From: Modestobacter sp.
Lineage (GTDB): Bacteria > Actinomycetota > Actinomycetes > Mycobacteriales > Geodermatophilaceae
NCBI GenBank assembly: GCA_025965635.1
Contig: JAOPWO010000233.1
Location: 1 to 17,728, forward strand
Direction of reading: 5' to 3'
DNA: 17,728 nt
The position numbers and the translations under genes are program-made. Below, piece by piece: positions 1 through 6,663 of this stretch; within the stretch, counting starts at the first letter, position 1; each line of letters opens with the position of its first letter. Below the pieces are notes generated by a model. The model made no database searches and was not told the DNA's origin. It was given only the letters and a program-made list of their open reading frames with translations.

Positions 1-146
1 GTCGCGTCGCCGCGGGCCGCCCGGGCGCCCAGCCGGGCCCGGTCGACGGCCATGAAGGCGAACTCCTGGGCGACGAAGTACCCGGTGATCGCCGTGATCC
101 CCAGGACCACCAGCATGCCCAGCGCGAGAGTGAGGAGTGTGGTCAC
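1..146 (-). CDS. CNNM/DUF21 (hemolysin C-type) membrane protein, N-terminal part
   Basis: Partial gene running off the left edge; about 48 residues are visible from a GTG start at 144-146. The N-terminus is a long hydrophobic segment (residues about 3-25, rich in L, V, I, G) followed by the hallmark YFVAQEFAFMAVDRARL, which opens the DUF21/CNNM transmembrane domain of actinobacterial hemolysin-family proteins. These usually continue into CBS domains and a CorC_HlyC domain and are thought to handle Mg2+/Co2+ or other cations at the membrane. The start overlaps the stop of a 21-codon ORF (GTGA overlap), which suggests translational coupling. Everything after residue 48 lies outside the window, so the CBS and CorC parts are inferred from the family only. 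Confidence 0.8.
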   Translation of the reverse strand, partial: MTTLLTLALGMLVVLGITAITGYFVAQEFAFMAVDRARLGARAARGDA

Positions 147-208
147 CGGCCGCGTACCGCCTCAGCGGGCTCCAGGTACGCGGCCAGGGGTATGTGCTCG
201 GTGTTCAT
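143..208 (-). CDS. 21-residue ORF overlapping the CNNM gene start
   Basis: ATG at 206-208 with AGAGG just upstream, stop TGA at 143-145. The stop overlaps the GTG start of the CNNM gene by two bases, the usual arrangement for translational coupling. The peptide starts MNTEHIPLAAYLEP and ends VRGR; no family is recognised. It could be a coupled leader peptide, the in-frame residue of an upstream gene that was shortened, or chance. Nothing beyond position and a plausible ribosome site supports it. Confidence 0.3.
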   Translation of the reverse strand: MNTEHIPLAAYLEPAEAVRGR

Positions 209-296
209 GATCCTCTTCGATGGCGGAGTGGGCCTGACGCCCTCGTCGTGCAACGCGGGAACGGGGCACCGGGTTCCGGGGCGCCGTCCGGCCTCG

Positions 297-593
297 TCAG
301 GGCCGCGGATCGGTTCGCGTCCAGCCGCGCTCGTCCCGGCGGGCACCCGTGCCCGCCCGGCACCGCCGGCAGACCACCCGCACCTCCTCCGCGTGCCGGC
401 CCGACTCCGGCTGGACGTCGGCCCAGCTGACGTGCGGGAACCGGGCCAGCCGGGACTTGCTCAGCGACAGCCCGCAGACCGTCTCGTTGCGGCCCCGTTC
501 CCAGGCGTGCACTTCGCCGGCGGGGTACCTGATGCCGTCGTCGGGGTCGGTCCACTGGTCGGCGGCCGCGACCGCCGCGCTGCGTACTGGCAT
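297..593 (-). CDS. Conserved-looking hypothetical protein with Cys pair (98 aa)
   Basis: I do not recognise a named family. The protein has a compact, protein-like middle (DDGIRYPAGEVHAWERG, then ETVCGLSLSKSRLARFPHVSW), one Cys in that segment, and a CRRC pair near residue 80. This Cys arrangement suggests a small metal-binding or ribbon-like fold. The basic tail ends WTRTDPRP. The ATG at 591-593 was chosen because the frame upstream of it reads into the remains of a cupin regulator. No good ribosome site precedes it, so the true start could differ. The frame has no shadow gene of better quality on the other strand. It lies between the CNNM gene and the regulator ruin on the same strand. Confidence 0.55.
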   Translation of the reverse strand: MPVRSAAVAAADQWTDPDDGIRYPAGEVHAWERGRNETVCGLSLSKSRLARFPHVSWADVQPESGRHAEEVRVVCRRCRAGTGARRDERGWTRTDPRP

Positions 594-674
594 GGGGGGC
601 CCGTACCCGCGAGCGCACGTCCACTCGGCCGGTCCGACCTTCGGGGTCGTGCGCACGTGCGCCCGTCCACCCTC

Positions 675-953
675 CGCGGCCTCCCCGGGCTCGAGCATCA
701 GGTCGTGCTCGCCGAGGACGAGCCGCAGGGCGCCGTCGAGGACGTGGACCCAGTCGTGGCCCTCGTGGGTGCGCAGCTCCGGTTCGGCGTCGTCGTCCCG
801 GTCGGGAGGATGGACGTGCAGGCCTGGATCCCGCCGGGCCGGCGGGTCAGCGGCAGGACCACCGAGCCATCACCGACGGCGATGGGCCGCACGTCGATGC
901 GCGGGTTCCCGGTGGGTGGCGCGTCGACGAGCTCGTCGAGGGTCACGCCGTGG
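675..953 (-). pseudogene. XRE-family/cupin regulator remnant (HTH lost, frameshifted)
   Basis: Two adjacent minus-strand frames together spell the C-terminal half of an XRE regulator with a cupin domain. The first segment (about 953 to 805) reads GVTLDELVDAPPTGNPR then VVLPLTRRPGGIQA, the usual linker after the helix-turn-helix. The second segment (about 803 to 675) reads DAEPELRTHEGHDWVHVLDG and LRLVLGEHDLMLEPGEAAE, the cupin core. The two lie in different frames, so a single-base-scale frameshift sits near 803-810; the second frame also meets a stop at 870-872 when read upstream. The helix-turn-helix is absent: the sequence there belongs to the methyltransferase ruin on the other strand. 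Similarity also stops after GEAAE. It cannot make a working repressor. Confidence 0.7.
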
Positions 954-955
954 GC

Positions 956-1195
956 GCGGCCGAGCGGGTGGACTGGACCAGGGCGGACCTCGGCGTCTGG
1001 GAGCCGGGCACCCGGTTCGACCTGGTCACGACGCACTACGCCCATCCGGCGATGCCGCAGCTGGACTTCTACGACCGCATCGCCGGCCCGGTGGCGCCGG
1101 GCGGAACGCCGCTGATCGTCGGGCACCTGCGCACGCACGTCGCCGACGGCCACGGCCACCACGACGGGCCGCCTGCCGAGGCCACGGCCACCGCT
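956..1195 (+). pseudogene. Class I SAM methyltransferase remnant, truncated at both ends
   Basis: The plus strand reads ADLGVWEPGTRFDLVTTHYA, then PQLDFYDRIAGPVAPGG and LIVGHLRTH, followed by a His-rich stretch and PPAEATATA. This is the typical central-to-late part of a class I SAM-dependent methyltransferase: the end of the Rossmann sheet, with the FDLV strand and the LxPGG loop. The N-terminal part with the SAM-binding glycine motif is missing and is replaced directly by the regulator remnant of the opposite strand. The coding similarity ends exactly where the 27-bp repeat begins at 1196. Family identity rests on motif memory; the substrate is unknown. Confidence 0.65.
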
Positions 1196-1222
1196 GCAGG
1201 ATTCGAACCTGCGGCACACGGT
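1196..1222. repeat. Left attachment-site-like repeat (tRNA-Arg 3' fragment)
   Basis: These 27 bases, starting GCAGGATTCGAACCTGC and ending CACACGGT, are identical to 14496-14522 inside the tRNA-Arg gene. After two mismatches (CG against TT) the identity resumes for AGGAA, so homology reaches about 1229 and the anticodon loop. The acceptor-stem bases that would complete a displaced tRNA 3' end are not present to the left (1188-1195 do not match 14488-14495). It is therefore a partial copy and not a second tRNA. Confidence 0.8.
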
Positions 1223-1715
1223 CGAGGAATCTGCTTTCGGGGTGATCGGCCGTCGTCGACCCAAGGGGCTTACCGGGCCTTCCCGTCTCTGGCAGGTTCG
1301 GCGCCGGTAGCGGTCGGCGGGTCAGCACTCCCGTCGACTGGAACGGCTCTCGGATTCCTCGCGCCAGACCGTGCGCCCAGCGGCCATGAGGGGGCTTGAT
1401 CGCTGAGGGGACGACGCGCCCCGGGCGCTGCCCGGTGGGTGCTTGGCCATCGGTCCGCTGGCTGCCCCCCTCCGCGCTGCCGACCGCAGTGAGCCGACTG
1501 GGGGCGCAGTGCCTTCGTTGGCGATGACTGGGCCGAGGACCACCATGACGTCGAGGTGCAGGACGCCCAGGGGCGCCGGCCGGCCCGGAGCCCGGCTGTC
1601 CGAGGGCATCGCGGCCGCCAGGATCGTGGGGATCACCAGCGCGGGCGCACCCACCCCACCTGCTCGGACGAACCCTGGAACGGCCGGTACGCAACCCGCC
1701 GGCGGCCGCCTGTGT
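1223..1715. other. Gene-poor left end of the island
   Basis: About 490 bases with no gene I can support. Open frames exist on both strands (for example 1322-1735 on the minus strand), but their translations are rich in R, A, P, S and G without a recognisable motif. The minus-strand frame runs into the end of the aldehyde dehydrogenase gene. The stretch may contain arm-type integrase sites or decayed genes, but nothing specific can be read. Confidence 0.5.
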
Positions 1716-3191
1716 TCAGGGCGCGATGCCGACATACTGGGTCTCCAGGTACTCCTCGATGCCCTCCGCGCCCCCTTCTCGCCCGAACCCGCTGGCCTTG
1801 AGGCCGCCGAAGGGAGCCGCAGGGTTGGAGATGACTCCCTGGTTGAGCCCGATCATCCCGGCCTCGAGTCCCTCGCACACGCGCAGCGCCCGGCTCAGGT
1901 CACGGGTGAAGACGTAGGCGGCCAGCCCGTACTCCGTCGCGTTCGCCGCGGCCACGCCCTCCTCCTCGGTGGTGAACGTGGCGATCGGCGCAACCGGGCC
2001 GAAGACCTCCTCGGTCAGGATCCGCGCGGTCGACGGGGTGTTGGCCAGTGCCGTCGGCGCGTAGAAGTAGCCCGGTCCGTCGATGGCATGGCCCCCCGCC
2101 ACCACGGAGGCCCCCTTCTCCACCGCGTCGTCGACCAGCTCCGCCACCTTCCGGCGCCCGGCCTCGTCGACGAGGGGACCGATGTCCACGCCGTCCTCGG
2201 TGCCTCGGCCGACCACCAGGGCCGAGAGCCGCTCGGCGAACCGGCGGGTGAACTCCTCCGCCACCCCCGCCTGCACGTGGAAGCGGTTGGCCGCGGTGCA
2301 GGCCTGGCCGACGTTGCGCATCTTGGCCGTCAGCGCGCCCTCGATCGCCGCGTCGAGGTCGGCGTCGTCGAAGACCAGGAAGGGAGCGTTGCCGCCCAGC
2401 TCCATCGACATCCGCAGCAACTGCTCCGCGGACTGTTCGACGAGGCGTCGGCCGACCGGCGTGGAGCCGGTGAAGGAGAGCTTGCGCAGCCGCGGGTCAC
2501 GGATCAACGGCTCCATCACCTTGCCCGACGACGAGGTGGTGATGACGTTCAGCACGCCGGCCGGGAGCCCGGCGTCCATCAGGATCTGCGCCAGCAACAG
2601 CATGCTGAGCGGGGTCTGGCTGGCCGGCTTGACCACCATGGTGCAGCCGGCGGCCACCGCCGGGCCGATCTTCCGGGTGCCCATGGCCATGGGGAAGTTC
2701 CAGGGCGTGATGAACAGGCACGGCCCGACCGGCCGCTTGGTCGTCAGCAGCCGCGATCGGCCGTCGGGTGAGGTGGCGAACCGGCCGCCGATGCGCACCG
2801 CCTCCTCGGAGAACCACCGGAAGAACTCCGCCGCGTAGAGCACCTCGGCCCGGGACTCGGCCAACGACTTGCCCATCTCCAGGGTCATGACGAGCGCGAG
2901 CTCATCGACCCGCGCGACCAGCGCCTCGAAGGACCTCCGCAGGATCTCCCCCCGCTCGCGCGGAGGCGTTGCCGCCCACCCCGCCTGGGCGGCCGCCGCA
3001 GCGCTGAGGGCTGCGTCCCCGTCCGCGACGGTGGCGTCGGCGATGCGCACCAGGGTCCGGCCTGTCGACGGGTCCTCCACCGGGAGGGTCCCTCCGTCGC
3101 CGGAGTCCCGCCACCGGCCGCCGATGAGCAGCTGGGTCGGCACGGCGGCGAGGACGTCTGCCTCGCGGGCGGAGTCGATGAGTGGCGTCAT
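1716..3191 (-). CDS. NAD(P)-dependent aldehyde dehydrogenase, succinate-semialdehyde type
   Basis: This 491-residue protein matches the length and motif order of the succinate-semialdehyde dehydrogenase branch of the ALDH superfamily. It oxidises an aldehyde or semialdehyde to the acid in the cytoplasm. Visible motifs are TPWNFP at 162-167, the cofactor-loop FTGST at 240-244, the general-base glutamate E264 in MELGG, the nucleophile C298 in GQACTAANR, EEVFGP at 394-399, and PFGGLKASGFGREGG near the end. The ATG at 3189-3191 is preceded by a GAAGG ribosome site; longer frames upstream overlap the hydrolase gene. It is the last gene of the catabolic run, 41 bases after the hydrolase, which fits a terminal step giving an organic acid to central metabolism. 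The real substrate may be another short semialdehyde. Confidence 0.92.
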   Translation of the reverse strand: MTPLIDSAREADVLAAVPTQLLIGGRWRDSGDGGTLPVEDPSTGRTLVRIADATVADGDAALSAAAAAQAGWAATPPRERGEILRRSFEALVARVDELALVMTLEMGKSLAESRAEVLYAAEFFRWFSEEAVRIGGRFATSPDGRSRLLTTKRPVGPCLFITPWNFPMAMGTRKIGPAVAAGCTMVVKPASQTPLSMLLLAQILMDAGLPAGVLNVITTSSSGKVMEPLIRDPRLRKLSFTGSTPVGRRLVEQSAEQLLRMSMELGGNAPFLVFDDADLDAAIEGALTAKMRNVGQACTAANRFHVQAGVAEEFTRRFAERLSALVVGRGTEDGVDIGPLVDEAGRRKVAELVDDAVEKGASVVAGGHAIDGPGYFYAPTALANTPSTARILTEEVFGPVAPIATFTTEEEGVAAANATEYGLAAYVFTRDLSRALRVCEGLEAGMIGLNQGVISNPAAPFGGLKASGFGREGGAEGIEEYLETQYVGIAP

Positions 3192-3232
3192 TGCCTGCCT
3201 TCGGTCGGTGGGGGGTGCTGGGCGGAGCGACG

Positions 3233-4087
3233 TCACACGCGGACGGCGCCGAGGATGTCGAGCACCGGGAGCAGATGGGAACGGAAGAGCGGGTAGTTCT
3301 CCGCCATGGGGAAGTGCCCGATGCCGCTCATCCGGGTGTACCTGGCGCCCGGTATGGCGCGCGCGGTGGCCTCGCTCTCGTCGGGAGAGCAGGCGTAGTC
3401 GTACTCGCCGGTGAGCATGTGCACCGGGCACGCGGCGGTGTCGATCTCCTGCTCGTGGCCGCGGAGGTCGAAGTCCTCGCTGTAGAAGAAGGTGTCACCG
3501 CGGTAGATCCCCGGGCCGCCCTGGCTGTAGATCCACCACACCTCGCGCCGATCGGCCTCCGGGCCCTGCGGCGCCATCAGCCCGTAGGTCCAGGACGCCA
3601 CGGACTGCTGCGCGTTGGTGCCCGGGTCCAGTGGCCAGTCGGCGAAGCGCCCGGACAGCTTGCCGGCGCCGGAGAGCCCGATCACGCCCCGCAGCCGGTC
3701 GGGATGTCGCCGCGCCAGCTCCAGCACCACGGAGCCGGCCATCGAGCAGCCCAGCACCACCGGCGCGTCCAGGCCCAGCGCGTCGACGACCGCCATGACG
3801 GTCTCCACGTAGCGATCGGTGGTGAGCAGGTACTCCTCGTCCCACCAGCCGTCCGGGGGTGTGGACCGACCGTGCCACGGCAGGTCGAAGGCGATCACCC
3901 GGAAGCGCGCGGTGACGTCCGGGTCGGCCATCACGTGCCGGTACTGACGGGAGTCGGCGCCCGCGGTGTGCAGGCACAGCAGGGGGATGCCCTGGCCGGC
4001 CTCCTCCACGAACACCCGGCACTCCTGGCCGTCCACCAGTACCCGGTAATAACGCCCGAGGACGTCCTCGGGCTGCACTCGTCCCAT
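3233..4087 (-). CDS. Alpha/beta hydrolase, enol-lactonase/C-C hydrolase-like
   Basis: The 284-residue protein has the full alpha/beta-hydrolase layout: oxyanion region CLHTAGADSRQY at 38-49, nucleophile elbow GCSMAG with S115, acid D230 in LTGEYDYA, and H258 in GIGHFP. A lid region with many Trp, Tyr and Gly residues lies at about 150-215. General style recalls beta-ketoadipate enol-lactone hydrolases and meta-cleavage C-C hydrolases, but sequence reading alone cannot choose between ester, lactone or C-C cleavage. A GGAGGG ribosome site precedes the ATG at 4085-4087. Its neighbours are a CMD-family protein upstream (71 bases) and an aldehyde dehydrogenase downstream. That order suggests it cleaves a late intermediate to yield the aldehyde dehydrogenase substrate or its precursor. 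Confidence 0.88.
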   Translation of the reverse strand: MGRVQPEDVLGRYYRVLVDGQECRVFVEEAGQGIPLLCLHTAGADSRQYRHVMADPDVTARFRVIAFDLPWHGRSTPPDGWWDEEYLLTTDRYVETVMAVVDALGLDAPVVLGCSMAGSVVLELARRHPDRLRGVIGLSGAGKLSGRFADWPLDPGTNAQQSVASWTYGLMAPQGPEADRREVWWIYSQGGPGIYRGDTFFYSEDFDLRGHEQEIDTAACPVHMLTGEYDYACSPDESEATARAIPGARYTRMSGIGHFPMAENYPLFRSHLLPVLDILGAVRV

Positions 4088-4157
4088 GGTCCCTCCGGGG
4101 ATCAGCTGGTACGGATCGGAATCAGGTCTGCGCCGCCGTGCGGCACGCCCCGCTGGA

Positions 4158-4586
4158 TCAGCTGGCGCCGTTCCCGCCGTCGTGTGCGGCGACCCGCGGC
4201 TCGAGACCGGTGGCGCCGACGACCTCGCGCCAGGCCTCGAAGCCGGTCTGGAAGGCGACGACGCCGGCCTCGGGCAGCGCGATCTCGATGGCCTCGAGGA
4301 TCTCCTGCGGGGTCAGCCCGAGGTCCAGGGCGACCCGGATGTGGCTCTGGATGTGGCCCTTGGACGCCCGCATGACCGTGAGGCTGACGATGAAGATCAG
4401 TTCCTTGGTCTTGCGGTCGAGCAAGCGGGGCTCGAGGTACGCCTTGTTCACCAGGTTGTTCGCGGCCTGGAGCACCTCGAAGTCGTACTTGGCCATGACC
4501 TTGTGGTAATCGAGGACGTAGCCGCGCGTGCGCGCCATGTCGTCGATGTACTCCTGGACCTCGCTGGTCCCGTCGATCTGAGTCAT
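4158..4586 (-). CDS. Carboxymuconolactone decarboxylase-family protein (no CxxC)
   Basis: The protein of 142 residues is a single CMD/AhpD-fold domain. Evidence is the helix-rich segment LLDRKTKELIFIVSLTVMRA (55-74), the following HIQSHIRVALDLGLTPQEI (78-96), and LEAIEIALPEAG, all typical of the family. The redox CxxC found in AhpD-type peroxidase partners is absent; the equivalent region reads ASKGHIQSH and the whole protein has no Cys. It is therefore closer to PcaC-type lyases or decarboxylases than to thiol peroxidases. The ATG at 4584-4586 has GGAAGGA upstream, which decides the start over the much longer open frame. It lies between the SCP2-like gene and the hydrolase. A decarboxylation or isomerisation role is inference. 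Confidence 0.88.
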   Translation of the reverse strand: MTQIDGTSEVQEYIDDMARTRGYVLDYHKVMAKYDFEVLQAANNLVNKAYLEPRLLDRKTKELIFIVSLTVMRASKGHIQSHIRVALDLGLTPQEILEAIEIALPEAGVVAFQTGFEAWREVVGATGLEPRVAAHDGGNGAS

Positions 4587-4677
4587 GACTGACTTCCTTC
4601 CTGTCGAAGAGTGGACGGCTGTCCACGGTGTCTCGGTGGCGGAGCCGGGAGCCGGACGCCGGATGGTCGGTCCGGGC

Positions 4678-5118
4678 TCATCCGCCGGCGCGGACGGCCG
4701 CCATGGCGGCACGAGCCCCGTCGAGGACGACGGTGAGCGCGCGCAGGTGGCGGACCAGCAGCTCCCGGCCTTCCGCGATGCTGAAGTCGGCACACCGGCG
4801 GTCCATCCCCAGCACCGCGTTGTGGAACGGCGGCGGCAGGGGCTGCAGGAAGGCCGACCACCGCTCCGAGCTGCCCTCGAGCACGATCCGCTCAGCCCGC
4901 GGCGCGGCCGCCACGACAGGCTGGCCGGCGACCAGCTGGAACGTCTCGGTCCGGTCACCGCAGCGGATGACCAGGTCCACGTCGCACCATCGGCCGACGT
5001 GCGCGAGCTCCCGGCTCGCCGCCAGGTGGCGGCGCCAGGCCTCCTGCCAGTCCTCGCCCAGGAACGGCGCGGCGTCCGGTACCGCCTCCTGCTCGACCAT
5101 GTGTTGCTGGGGGGCCAT
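4678..5118 (-). CDS. Small SCP2-like (sterol-carrier-fold) protein, function unknown
   Basis: This 146-residue protein is not firmly recognised. Its central part resembles SCP2-type lipid-binding folds: a strand pair VDLVIRCGDRTETFQLV (about 47-63), a second strand ERIVLEGSSERWSAFLQ (about 76-92), then helices HNAVLGMDRR and LVRHLRALTVVLDGARAA. No signal peptide or membrane segment is visible. A strong ribosome site, GGGAGGAA, sits six bases before the ATG at 5116-5118. It lies inside the catabolic run, between the dehydroquinase-like and CMD-like genes, which suggests it binds a hydrophobic intermediate or serves one of the enzymes. SCP2 membership is a structural impression and should be treated as tentative. 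Confidence 0.6.
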   Translation of the reverse strand: MAPQQHMVEQEAVPDAAPFLGEDWQEAWRRHLAASRELAHVGRWCDVDLVIRCGDRTETFQLVAGQPVVAAAPRAERIVLEGSSERWSAFLQPLPPPFHNAVLGMDRRCADFSIAEGRELLVRHLRALTVVLDGARAAMAAVRAGG

Positions 5119-5212
5119 GCACTTCCTCCCGTCCAGGTGCTGGCGGATCGCAGCACGGTGTGGCGCCCGGCACGACGACGGCCGCAGCAGAGGGCCTGCC
5201 GCGGCCCCGATG

Positions 5213-5728
5213 TCACTCCGCGCCGAGGAACTCCGCGTCGTCCAGCGAGAGGGTGAGCGCGGTCAGGGCGCCGATGTAGCTGTACTGGCGCAGCCCCATG
5301 CACAGGCCCGTGGCCGTCTTGGTGAAGCGGGACTCCCACGGCCCGCCCGGCAGGCCACGGGGCGTTGTGGGCGGGGCGGACACGTTGGCGAAATGGACCT
5401 CGACGACAGGGCGTCCGGTCTCCTCCAGGGCGTGCCGCACGGCCTCACCGACGACGGTCAGCCCGGCCGGGTTGATGATGTAGCCGTCTGCCCGGGACGC
5501 CGACTCGTGGATGAACTCGAGAATGGCGCCTTCGTAGTTCGATGCGAACGTCTCGACCACGACACCGAGCTTGTCGGCGGTCTCGGTGACGTACTGCTGC
5601 AGGTCACCAAGCGAATTGATCTTGCCGTAGACGCGCTTGTTGCGTGCCCCGAGGTTGCTCATGTTGGGGCCGTCGATGACGGCGATGTGGTGCTGCTTGG
5701 CGCCGGAGCGCAGGCCAGTGCTGTCCAT
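5213..5728 (-). CDS. Type II dehydroquinase-like protein, probably catabolic with altered substrate
   Basis: The protein (171 residues) has the AroQ fold signature: VIDGPNMSNLG at 17-27, R29 and Y34 in ARNKRVYG, N86 in IINPAG, and E110/H112 in VEVHFAN. These match the catalytic Arg, Tyr, Asn and His of true type II dehydroquinases. The conserved THTS that binds dehydroquinate is replaced by TVVG. The SNVHARE loop reads ANVSAPP and is followed by an insertion rich in Pro and Gly (about 119-133). A related dehydration or lyase reaction on another cyclic substrate is therefore likelier than shikimate biosynthesis. The ATG at 5726-5728 was chosen because AAGGAAGAG precedes it; an upstream ATG at 5761 lacks this. 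Its neighbours are the SDR (57 bases upstream) and the SCP2-like gene. Confidence 0.85.
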   Translation of the reverse strand: MDSTGLRSGAKQHHIAVIDGPNMSNLGARNKRVYGKINSLGDLQQYVTETADKLGVVVETFASNYEGAILEFIHESASRADGYIINPAGLTVVGEAVRHALEETGRPVVEVHFANVSAPPTTPRGLPGGPWESRFTKTATGLCMGLRQYSYIGALTALTLSLDDAEFLGAE

Positions 5729-5785
5729 GGGTGCGTCTCTTCCTTTTCCAGATCGCGCCACCGTTGGCGCATCGGAGAGAGCCCG

Positions 5786-6547
5786 TCAGGCGACGGGCAG
5801 CTTGAGGTCGGCGAGCCCGCCGTCGACGACGAGCACGGAGCCCACCGTCGAACGGGCGTGCGGGCTCGCCAGGTAGGCGACGGCGGCAGCGACCTCAGCA
5901 GGAGCGACCATGCGCCCCGTGGCCTGACGGCCGTCGAACTGCGCGCGCAGCGCGGTCGGGTCGTCGGCCGCGTCGATGATCTCCTCCATGAACTCCGTCG
6001 CGACCGTTCCCGGGTTGACGGCGTTGACCCGGATGCCCTCGGCGAGCAGGTCGACGGCCATGGCGCGGGTCATCGACTCGACCGCACCCTTGGTCGCCGT
6101 GTAGAGGACCCGGTCGGGGAGGCCGGAGGTGGCGGTGCAGGAGGAGATGTTGACGATCGCCGGCGCCGACGACCGGCGGAGGTGCGGCAACGCCGCGCGG
6201 GTGACCCGGACGTGACTCACGACGTTGACGTCCCAGAGGCGGGCCCAGTCCTGGGTCGTGCCCTGCTCGATCCCGCCCACGAAGCTCACGCCCACGTTGT
6301 TGACCAGGACGTCGATGCCCCCGAGCGCCGCGGCGAGCTCGGCCACGGCAGCGGCCACCTCGTCGTCGTCGGTCACGTCGGCGCGGACCGCGTCGATCCC
6401 CGACCGGACCCCGGCGACGTCCCGGTCGATGACGCCGACGCGGGCGCCGGCGTCCTGGAAGAACTCTGCGGTGGCGCGCCCGATGCCGCGTCCACCACCG
6501 GTGATGAGGACGGACTGTGCGGACGGGTTCTGGACCGGGACTGCCAC
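5786..6547 (-). CDS. SDR-family NAD(P)-dependent alcohol dehydrogenase
   Basis: The 253-residue protein is a classical short-chain dehydrogenase/reductase that interconverts an alcohol and a ketone. Motifs in order: the nucleotide-binding TGGGRGIG at 16-23, an Asp at the end of the second strand (D41 in VIDRD) that favours NAD over NADP, NNVG at 83-86, S136 in NISS, and Y149 and K153 in YTATK. The end of the domain reads SVLVVDGGLA. The GTG start at 6545-6547 is preceded by AGGAG; the longer frame upstream would overlap the GntR gene and lacks this site. Placed between the regulator and the dehydroquinase-like gene, it probably oxidises the hydroxyl produced by the P450 or an alicyclic hydroxy-acid. 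Confidence 0.92.
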   Translation of the reverse strand: MAVPVQNPSAQSVLITGGGRGIGRATAEFFQDAGARVGVIDRDVAGVRSGIDAVRADVTDDDEVAAAVAELAAALGGIDVLVNNVGVSFVGGIEQGTTQDWARLWDVNVVSHVRVTRAALPHLRRSSAPAIVNISSCTATSGLPDRVLYTATKGAVESMTRAMAVDLLAEGIRVNAVNPGTVATEFMEEIIDAADDPTALRAQFDGRQATGRMVAPAEVAAAVAYLASPHARSTVGSVLVVDGGLADLKLPVA

Positions 6548-6663
6548 GGGTGCTCCTGGTTGCTCGGGGGGCCGAGAGGCCCCTGGGATCAGCGCGACGG
6601 ACGGCGGTGGGCGCGGGTCACCCACTCGTCGTCGACGCGGAACTGCTGGTTGGTGGGCGGCGC

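Noticed and set aside
1188..1260. A second tRNA gene at the left repeat
   Set aside because: No acceptor stem and no D-arm can be formed; only the T-arm to anticodon-stem part is present.
1322..1735. Possible small gene at the left end of the island, minus strand
   Set aside because: No recognisable motif; the frame overlaps the aldehyde dehydrogenase end and shows low-complexity A, R, P and S composition.
1443..2771. Long plus-strand open frame opposite the aldehyde dehydrogenase gene
   Set aside because: Antisense shadow: no family motif, Arg/His/Gly-rich composition, while the minus strand has all ALDH motifs.
5213..5728. Biosynthetic shikimate-pathway AroQ
   Set aside because: Substrate-binding THTS and HARE motifs are lost, a loop is inserted, and no aro gene is nearby.
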